The position numbers were made by a program, and so were the translations under genes. Under the pieces are notes generated by a model, which made no database searches, was not told where the DNA came from, and worked only from the letters and a program-made list of their open reading frames with translations. From positions 1 to 11,104 of the forward strand of contig JAHIYL010000077.1 of assembly GCA_018815145.1 (NCBI GenBank): a stretch of 11,104 nucleotides of DNA, in the 5' to 3' direction. Source of the DNA: Nanobdellota archaeon. Lineage in GTDB: Archaea > Nanobdellota > Nanobdellia > Woesearchaeales > GW2011-AR15. Of the stretch, positions 6,506 to 11,104 are shown piece after piece. Each line of letters starts with the position of its first letter. Position 1 is the stretch's first letter.

Positions 6506-7189
6506 TTATTGTTTTACCAAAACAACAATATTTCCTCTGCCCTTTTTTATCTTTTTTACTTTGCCGAGGCTCTCAAGCTCAGCGAGCATCAGACTTATCT
6601 TTGCTTCAGAAAGAGGGAATTGTTTCCTGATATTTTTCTGTGTCATCCTTCCATGATTTTTCTTCAGGAGGACAATTATTCCTGAAAGCTCATCATCAAG
6701 CATCATCTCTTCTGCTGAGGTCTCATTATCAGCCAGTATCTTCAACCTGTAGATCAGATACAGCAGGGAAATCAGCATCAACAGGGCAACACCCAGGATT
6801 AGGAACCAGATATTTGATTTTTTCCCAAACGGCTCATTGAATGAAAAATCTGTATCTTCTGCAAGTGATAATTCATCCACGAGGTCCGGAAAAAGAAAAA
6901 GATCATATATGAATTCTCCTTCAGTCCTTATAGAGATATTCTCCTGAGTCGTCATCCTCTGCCCATTCTCATAGTCTGCAGCTATCTCATAGTCACCCTC
7001 ATTGACTGCAAATTCATACCTGCCGTCAACTGAGACCATCCGCTGCAGAGGAGTTGAATTGATCTCAACCACAGCATTGTTCACTTTCCTCAAAGACAGG
7101 TCATAGACAGAACCATAGATAGTAGCTCCATCAACAGAAAAAATAAGCAGGACAAACAAAGTCAAAAACATGGACTGTCTTTTCATCAT
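6506..7189 (-). CDS. Membrane-anchored winged-helix regulator with extracellular beta domain
   Basis: Type I one-pass membrane protein of 227 residues. A signal peptide covers about 1-21. An extracellular carboxypeptidase-regulatory-like beta sandwich spans about 22-97 (ATIYGSVYD, VNNAVVEINS, VSVDGRYEFAVNEGDYEIAA). A linker leads to a transmembrane helix at about 126-148, and the cytoplasmic end (165-227) is a winged helix: IIVLLKKNHGRMTQKNIRKQ, LSEAKISLMLAELESLGKV, then a wing with KKGRGNIVVL. Membrane proteins of this plan are common in archaea and are taken to be transcription regulators that bind DNA from the membrane. Here it lies between the phosphorylase and the lipoprotein, so either could be its target (inference). 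Two ATG codons (7187-7189 and 7184-7186) start the gene. Confidence 0.85.
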   Translation of the reverse strand: MMKRQSMFLTLFVLLIFSVDGATIYGSVYDLSLRKVNNAVVEINSTPLQRMVSVDGRYEFAVNEGDYEIAADYENGQRMTTQENISIRTEGEFIYDLFLFPDLVDELSLAEDTDFSFNEPFGKKSNIWFLILGVALLMLISLLYLIYRLKILADNETSAEEMMLDDELSGIIVLLKKNHGRMTQKNIRKQFPLSEAKISLMLAELESLGKVKKIKKGRGNIVVLVKQ

Positions 7190-7221
7190 ATTAACTGCAA
7201 AACATATCTAATTTAAAAAAA
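7190..7221 (-). promoter_or_regulatory. T tract and TATA-like box between phosphorylase and regulator genes
   Basis: On the minus strand seven T follow the phosphorylase stop at once (7215-7221), and TTTAAATT (7210-7217) is centred 24 to 28 bases before the two possible ATG codons of the regulator. The same short stretch could end glgP transcription and start the next, leaderless, transcript. No Shine-Dalgarno site is visible. Confidence 0.4.
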
Positions 7222-8931
7222 TTATTCAAAATATGCATTTGTCACATACTGCTGGACCATCCTATGGGTATTGAAGAAGGATGCATTTATTGCGATTGCG
7301 CTCCTCATCTTTCTTGTCCAGTTGTCACGATCCTTGTAATAGAGCGGAAGTATCCTTGATTCCAGCTTATGATAGAGGTCTTCAACATCTTTTGAACTGT
7401 CTGCAAATGTCTCATTCTCATCGGGCTTTGGCCTTGGGCCGATCGACCAACCGGTGATATCTTCTATATGCCCTTCAATCCACCAGCCGTCAAGGACAGA
7501 CAGATGAGGTACACCATTGTGCGCAGCCTTCATACCTGATGTACCTGAAGCTTCTCTTGGCCGGAGAGGTGTATTCAGCCAGATGTCTACACCTGAAACC
7601 AGCAGTCTTGCAATATCCATGTCATAGTTTTCGAGGTAGGCTATCTTCATCCTTCCTTTCAATTGGTTCTTGATACTGATTATCTTTTTTATTGTCTCCT
7701 TTCCTTGCCCGTCTTTTGGATGGGCTTTTCCTGAAAATATTATCTGGATTGCACCTATATTGTCATTGATATTCAAGAGTCTTCCGATGTCATAGAACAA
7801 GAGGTCCGGCCTCTTGTATTCAGTGAACCTTCGTGCAAATCCTATTGTGAAAATGTCATAATCCATGCCTGAATTCGTCTCCTTGTTCACAACATCGATG
7901 AGCTTCTTCTTGTTCTTGAGATGGGTATCCCATATCATGAACTTGTCCATGCCTGCAACTTTTCTTAGTGCAAAAGGATCAGTCCTCCAGCCGGGAACTT
8001 CCAGATCATACAGATCTCTGAAATGTTTTGATGACCAGGTGTTTGAATGCACTCCGTTTGTTATGGAATCAATATGGTATTTTGGGAACATTGTCCTTGA
8101 TACTTCACCATGCTTTTTTGCAACTCCATTGATATATTTTGAGAATCTCAATGCAAGAAGCGTCATGTTCAGTTTGCCTTGTTCACATATCTCATCTTTT
8201 AGATGTGCCGGCCAAATCTCTCCCAGAAGGGATCTCACCAATCCTTCTTCAAATTTGTCATGTCCTGCGGGAACAGGGGTGTGTGTTGTAAAGACGCATT
8301 TTTCCCTGACTGTGTCCACTGAGGTCTCTGTCCCAAGAAGTTCGAGGGTCAATAAGGCTGAATGGCCTTCATTCATATGATATTTTTTTATGCTGTCAAG
8401 CCCCAGTGCTTTTAGCATGCGAACTCCTCCTATACCAAGCACAATTTCCTGCATAAGACGATATCTTTCATCCCCGCCATACAGATAATCAGTGATCCCT
8501 TTGTCAGAATCATTATTGTCAGGTATGTTTGTGTCAAGAAATAGAATTGGTACCTTGAATCCGGTCACTCCTTGAATATAATGCACCCACGCTTGGATCT
8601 GGACCTCTCTTCCTTCAATCTTCACAGTGACTTTCTTGTTGATGAGCTGCATAAAATCATCTACACTCCATTCAACAGGCGACTCATGCTGCATTCCTGA
8701 ATCATCAATCTTCTGGTAGAAATGGCCCTTCCTGAATAGGAGGGTCACTGCAACTACCGGCACCTTAAGGTCAGCAAATGACTTGACAGTGTCTCCTGCA
8801 AGGACGCCAAGCCCTCCTGAATATGTTGGAATCCTTGGATCAACTCCAATCTCCATTGAAAAGTACGCAATATCCCTCGCTACAGCATCATCAATAATTT
8901 CAGACAAATGGTTCACACCTCTTTTTTTCAT
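7222..8931 (-). CDS. glgP: Alpha-glucan phosphorylase, short GT35 form
   Basis: Cytoplasmic PLP enzyme that releases glucose 1-phosphate from glycogen or maltodextrin using inorganic phosphate. At 569 residues it is shorter than classical phosphorylases (about 800 or more) and belongs to the compact alpha-glucan phosphorylase group common in archaea and some bacteria; the N-terminal DUF3417 region often fused in that group is absent. Visible motifs: YSGGLGVLAGD (37-47), NEGH (187-190), THTPVPAGHD (216-225), RRFTEYKRPDL (367-377) and the PLP-site block EASGTSGMKAAHNG with Lys468, followed by LDGWWIEG. All the expected catalytic landmarks are present. The ATG at 8931 has no Shine-Dalgarno site. 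It is the first gene of a minus-strand run and is divergent from the RHH gene. The function is secure; the preferred glucan is not readable. Confidence 0.95.
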   Translation of the reverse strand: MKKRGVNHLSEIIDDAVARDIAYFSMEIGVDPRIPTYSGGLGVLAGDTVKSFADLKVPVVAVTLLFRKGHFYQKIDDSGMQHESPVEWSVDDFMQLINKKVTVKIEGREVQIQAWVHYIQGVTGFKVPILFLDTNIPDNNDSDKGITDYLYGGDERYRLMQEIVLGIGGVRMLKALGLDSIKKYHMNEGHSALLTLELLGTETSVDTVREKCVFTTHTPVPAGHDKFEEGLVRSLLGEIWPAHLKDEICEQGKLNMTLLALRFSKYINGVAKKHGEVSRTMFPKYHIDSITNGVHSNTWSSKHFRDLYDLEVPGWRTDPFALRKVAGMDKFMIWDTHLKNKKKLIDVVNKETNSGMDYDIFTIGFARRFTEYKRPDLLFYDIGRLLNINDNIGAIQIIFSGKAHPKDGQGKETIKKIISIKNQLKGRMKIAYLENYDMDIARLLVSGVDIWLNTPLRPREASGTSGMKAAHNGVPHLSVLDGWWIEGHIEDITGWSIGPRPKPDENETFADSSKDVEDLYHKLESRILPLYYKDRDNWTRKMRSAIAINASFFNTHRMVQQYVTNAYFE

Positions 8932-9016
8932 AAGACATATAGATATTATAAAATCTTTTTGCTTAAATACTTTATGATGGGGAAGAGATAAAAGGTGAAC
9001 TTAACACCGAAAATAT
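8932..9016. promoter_or_regulatory. Divergent promoter region, glgP and RHH gene
   Basis: For glgP (minus strand) TTTTATAA lies at 8946-8953, about 20 bases before the ATG, so transcription would begin at or just inside the start codon. For the RHH gene (plus) TATTAAATA at 9014-9022 is centred about 27 bases before ATG 9045. Neither gene has a Shine-Dalgarno site. No other structure is visible in this gap. Confidence 0.4.
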
Positions 9017-9046
9017 TAAATATTACTAAGTATTACTAAATATTAT
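9017..9046 (+). repeat. Three tandem 10-base repeats at the RHH gene start
   Basis: TAAATATTAC, TAAGTATTAC and TAAATATTAT follow one another without a gap and run into the ATG at 9045. One mismatch separates each outer copy from the middle or first copy. The period equals one helical turn, as expected for side-by-side ribbon-helix-helix dimers. The array overlaps the TATA-like box and start codon, so binding would block the gene's own transcription (inference). Confidence 0.65.
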
Positions 9047-9308
9047 GATGGAAGCAATCAGTCTAAAATTGGATGATGGATTTTTGCATGATATGGAAAA
9101 AACAATGAAGCAGCATAGATACACAACTAAAACTGAATTTATAAGGGAAGCCATAAGAGACAAAATTAAGCAATTAGAAAATGAGGAGGCTTTACTTAAA
9201 TTAAGAAAAATGTATGGTGCTTCTAAAAGAAAAACTACTGAAGAAGAACTAAAAAAAGCAAAGAAATTAGCATTTGAAGAACTTGAAAAGGAACTTAATC
9301 TTCAATAA
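9045..9308 (+). CDS. Ribbon-helix-helix (CopG-like) antitoxin or repressor
   Basis: Small DNA-binding protein of 87 residues. The N-terminal ribbon strand is EAISLKLDDGFL, helix A covers about 12-24 and helix B is the typical TKTEFIREAIRDKIKQL. The charged helical tail from about residue 45 (LRKMYGASKRKTTEEELKKA and on) resembles the toxin-binding tail of RHH antitoxins. Binding as dimers to the three tandem 10-mers across its own start is the obvious self-regulation. On the opposite strand, overlapping its 3' end by 14 bases, lies a decayed PIN-domain gene, the probable former toxin. Standard antitoxin-toxin pairs are co-directional with the antitoxin first, so this tail-to-tail order is odd. 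It may now serve only as a repressor. Confidence 0.85.
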   Translation: MMEAISLKLDDGFLHDMEKTMKQHRYTTKTEFIREAIRDKIKQLENEEALLKLRKMYGASKRKTTEEELKKAKKLAFEELEKELNLQ

Positions 9309-9660
9309 AATCTTCGGGAAGTTTTGCCTTTGTAATGTCTTTTAAGAAGTAAAAGTCATGATCTCGTGCTATTAATTGCATATCATTATCTCTTGCAAGA
9401 ATGGCATGAAGCGAATCACTTCTCGATACTTTTCTCTGGATAGCTATTTTTTTTGCTTCAAATACTTGTTTTTTATCACATAGGATCTTTTTACAAAAAT
9501 TTGGTTTTACTGGTTCTAAAATATGCTCAATTTCATCCTGTGTATATCCTATATGTTATGTAAATATTTAATATCTTTCACAAAATAGGGTCATTTCTGC
9601 TATTATTTTTCATTCTGAGTTCAAATAAAGTTTTATGAAGTATTAAAGGAAGTAATGAAG
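9295..9660 (-). pseudogene. Decayed PIN-domain toxin gene (VapC-like)
   Basis: The minus strand is open from 9555 to the TAA at 9295-9297 (86 codons) but has no ATG, GTG or TTG near its 5' end. The translation carries the C-terminal half of a PIN ribonuclease: SRSDSLHAILARDNDMQLIA, then RDHDFYFLKDI, with the third and fourth acidic residues in SDSLHA and ARDHD. Reading on upstream in the same frame gives more PIN-like text broken by stops: IKLYLNSE, stop (9610-9612), KIIAEMTLFCERY, stop (9568-9570), IFT, stop (9556-9558), HIGYTQDE; another stop is at 9643-9645. Two of these are TAA where lysine AAA would fit. The N-terminal DxN motif is not convincing. This fits a gene killed by substitutions without a frameshift. 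The 5' limit is approximate. As written it cannot make an active toxin. Confidence 0.65.
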
Positions 9661-9757
9661 CTTATTTAAAGCACAGCAAAAAGCGTCTTTATAAGGTAAA
9701 CCCGACAATGTATCTTAATATAATATGTACAATATGTTATATGAGTAATATGTTATA
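9661..9757 (+). promoter_or_regulatory. Promoter region of the secreted coiled-coil protein
   Basis: TTTATAAG (9688-9695) is a good archaeal TATA-like box, giving a leader of about 50 bases; an alternative is TTAATATAAT near 9715-9724. AATATGT is repeated at 9722-9728, 9731-9737 and 9747-9753, the last two as the longer AATATGTTATA. A related TATATGTTATG lies at 9550-9560 inside the pseudogene. The repeats sit in the leader and may be regulatory or simply AT-rich low complexity. Confidence 0.4.
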
Positions 9758-9763
9758 GGAGGT
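9757..9763 (+). promoter_or_regulatory. Strong Shine-Dalgarno site of the secreted protein
   Basis: AGGAGGT ends five bases before ATG 9769 and fixes that start. Only this gene and the RecA-like gene at 3499 have a near-perfect site in the window. Confidence 0.75.
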
Positions 9764-9768
9764 ACAAA

Positions 9769-11104
9769 ATGAAAATAACCAAATTAAATGTACTATTAAT
9801 AATAGCAGTATATATGATAGGGCTTGTGCCACTATCTGTATTTGCCCAGAATGTGGATGCAGGAAACAGGCCTGTGAAGGTCGATGCTGTCCAAGCCAAA
9901 GATTCCTTCACTCCTGTCAGGACGCATATAAGGAATATGGGTAAGGTGACATATGACACCTGCGTCCAACGGGCCAAGCAAAATTTTCCAGATGCTGATA
10001 TTGCCGGGATACGGACAGAATGCAAGAACTTGGCTGACAAAGTTGAAGATGCTGCTATCCAAGGGATCATGGGTAATCTGAAAGCAACAGCAGCAAGATT
10101 GAGAGCAGCTCAAAAGAATCCTGGTATCACTGATTTTTTGGAGAGTGTCTCAGACGAGGATGCAGAGAAATTTTTGCACCTTTCAAGAGCTGAGCAGGTA
10201 AAGCTTTTTGCGCTATCAAAAGAAAAGATAAATGAAAAGCTGAAGAACTTGGTTGTAAGGACTGTGAAGGTCAGGCAGCTCTATCAGAAAAGAGAACTTG
10301 CACAAGAGAAGATTATGCAAGCCAATGAGAAATTTGAGAAAGCAAAAGAGAGATACCAGAATGCAAAAGACAGATTCAAAGAAGCAAAAGATGCATTTGA
10401 TGCCGCTGTAAAAAATGGGGATGAAGAAGAAGCAAAAGAGCATGCTAAAGAATTCCTATTGAAATCAGCAGACATGATAATTGAATCCCTGAACAAGGTC
10501 AAAGAACAGGCAGCCGGAAATGATGATCTGACTGAAGAAGAGGCTCAGGATATCATTGATGATATGGATGAGAAGATTGCAGAGATTGAGGCTGCAAAGG
10601 CTCAGGTTGAGGCTGCAGAGACAAAGGAAGAGATAAAAGAAGCAGGCAGCCTAATTATCAAAGATTGGAATAGGATAAAATATAGACTGAGGCTACATGC
10701 AGGAAGAACCATCAGTGCAAAAGTACAGGATGTGCTGAAGAGAAGCGAACAGCTTGAGGCAAGACTTGATTCTGCAATTGCAGACCTTGAAGAAAAAGGA
10801 TATGATGTGTCTGCTGTTGATGACCAAGTAGATGAGTTCAGCAATCTTGTTGACTTGGCAAGACAGAAATTCAATGATGCAAAAGACAGATTGGGTGAAG
10901 CAAGAGACATGGCTGATGGTGATAGCACTCAGGAAGAGGCAGATGCTGCAGATACAAAGGTTGAGGAAGCTAAAGCGTTAGTCAATGAAGCACACAGACT
11001 TCTGAAAGACGCACATGATATGCTTAAGGAGATTGTCAGGGATATCAAGACAATCGATCCTTCAGCAGAAATCGATGCAGAATCTGAAGATCGGAAGGCG
11101 TCGT
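9769..11104 (+). CDS. Secreted alpha-helical repeat protein, 3' end missing
   Basis: No family recognised. The frame stays open from ATG 9769 to the window end (445 codons, no stop), so the gene is partial. Residues 1-26 are a clear signal peptide (basic start, hydrophobic core, LSVFA before QN). The rest is almost wholly charged helix, rich in Ala, Glu, Lys and Asp, predicted as long coiled coils or helical hairpins. Two similar blocks can be aligned: about 192-245 (ERYQNAKDRFKEAKDAF onward) and about 366-425 (RQKFNDAKDRLGEARDM onward). The only two cysteines, Cys65 and Cys85, lie in the N-terminal part and could form a disulfide. A surface or spacer role is an inference; any C-terminal anchor is beyond the edge. 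The last six codons probably derive from adapter sequence and should not be trusted. Confidence 0.85.
   Translation, partial: MKITKLNVLLIIAVYMIGLVPLSVFAQNVDAGNRPVKVDAVQAKDSFTPVRTHIRNMGKVTYDTCVQRAKQNFPDADIAGIRTECKNLADKVEDAAIQGIMGNLKATAARLRAAQKNPGITDFLESVSDEDAEKFLHLSRAEQVKLFALSKEKINEKLKNLVVRTVKVRQLYQKRELAQEKIMQANEKFEKAKERYQNAKDRFKEAKDAFDAAVKNGDEEEAKEHAKEFLLKSADMIIESLNKVKEQAAGNDDLTEEEAQDIIDDMDEKIAEIEAAKAQVEAAETKEEIKEAGSLIIKDWNRIKYRLRLHAGRTISAKVQDVLKRSEQLEARLDSAIADLEEKGYDVSAVDDQVDEFSNLVDLARQKFNDAKDRLGEARDMADGDSTQEEADAADTKVEEAKALVNEAHRLLKDAHDMLKEIVRDIKTIDPSAEIDAESEDRKAS
11088..11104 (+). other. Probable Illumina adapter remnant at contig end
   Basis: The last 17 bases, AGATCGGAAGGCGTCGT, equal the start of the standard TruSeq adapter AGATCGGAAGAGCGTCGT with one A missing. 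A match of this length at the very edge is very unlikely by chance. It indicates untrimmed adapter and a true contig end, so the biological sequence stops near 11087. Confidence 0.85.

Noticed and set aside
7865..8380. Plus-strand open frame of 171 codons inside glgP
   Set aside because: Antisense to conserved phosphorylase sequence, with no recognisable domain and no promoter or ribosome site of its own.
9541..9768. Possible CRISPR or mobile-element terminal repeats, because of recurring ATATGTTAT
   Set aside because: Copies are short, AT-rich and irregularly spaced, with no conserved longer unit, no target-site duplication and no transposase nearby.
10216..10928. Several minus-strand open frames opposite the secreted coiled-coil gene
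   Set aside because: They are Phe/Ser/Leu-rich mirror translations of Lys/Glu/Ala-rich helix codons, and the plus frame is uninterrupted with a signal peptide and a strong ribosome site.
1..11104. tRNA, rRNA or riboswitch genes
   Set aside because: Gaps are short and AT-rich, and no cloverleaf-like GC-rich segment or conserved TTCGA-type loop in a proper context was seen.

Overview
The window looks archaeal, most likely from an AT-rich DPANN-type lineage such as Woesearchaeota or Pacearchaeota. That placement is an inference from gene content, not a phylogenetic result. Evidence: several ATG codons have no Shine-Dalgarno site but an A/T-rich TATA-like box about 26-28 bases upstream, the arrangement of leaderless archaeal promoters; a one-pass membrane protein joins an extracellular carboxypeptidase-regulatory-like domain to a cytoplasmic winged helix; RecA/KaiC-like proteins without a P-loop sit beside a histidine kinase; there is a short GT35 phosphorylase and a ribbon-helix-helix/PIN pair. 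Genes are densely packed with short gaps. The right edge is probably a true contig end, because the last 17 bases match an Illumina adapter with one base missing.

Bases 1-4590 form a signalling region. A dCache-HAMP-HisKA-HATPase sensor kinase (21-2204) is followed by a stand-alone receiver protein (2295-2666); an 18-base perfect palindrome and a TATA-like box lie between them. Next come two related, divergently transcribed degenerate RecA-like proteins (2704-3309 minus, 3499-4029 plus), which share a 189-base control region with an alternating GGATAA/TTATCC motif. A three-helix membrane protein with a cytoplasmic coiled coil but no catalytic domain (4031-4588 minus) converges on the second one, one base away. 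A plausible reading is a membrane-sensing phosphorelay whose output goes through protein partners, since none of these five proteins has a recognisable DNA-binding domain.

Bases 4643-8931 hold four minus-strand genes: an alpha-glucan phosphorylase (glgP-like), a membrane-anchored winged-helix regulator, a Cys-rich lipoprotein with NlpC/P60-like motifs, and a small basic protein made of two homing-endonuclease-associated repeats. Gaps are 32-51 bases, and at least some genes have their own TATA-like box, so they may be separate leaderless units rather than one operon.

Bases 9010-9768 hold a ribbon-helix-helix antitoxin-like gene whose start lies in three tandem 10-base repeats (probable self-operator). 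Tail to tail with it is a decayed PIN-domain toxin gene with several in-frame stops. The window ends in a secreted, helical, repeat-containing protein (9769 to the edge), which has the strongest promoter/Shine-Dalgarno context here.
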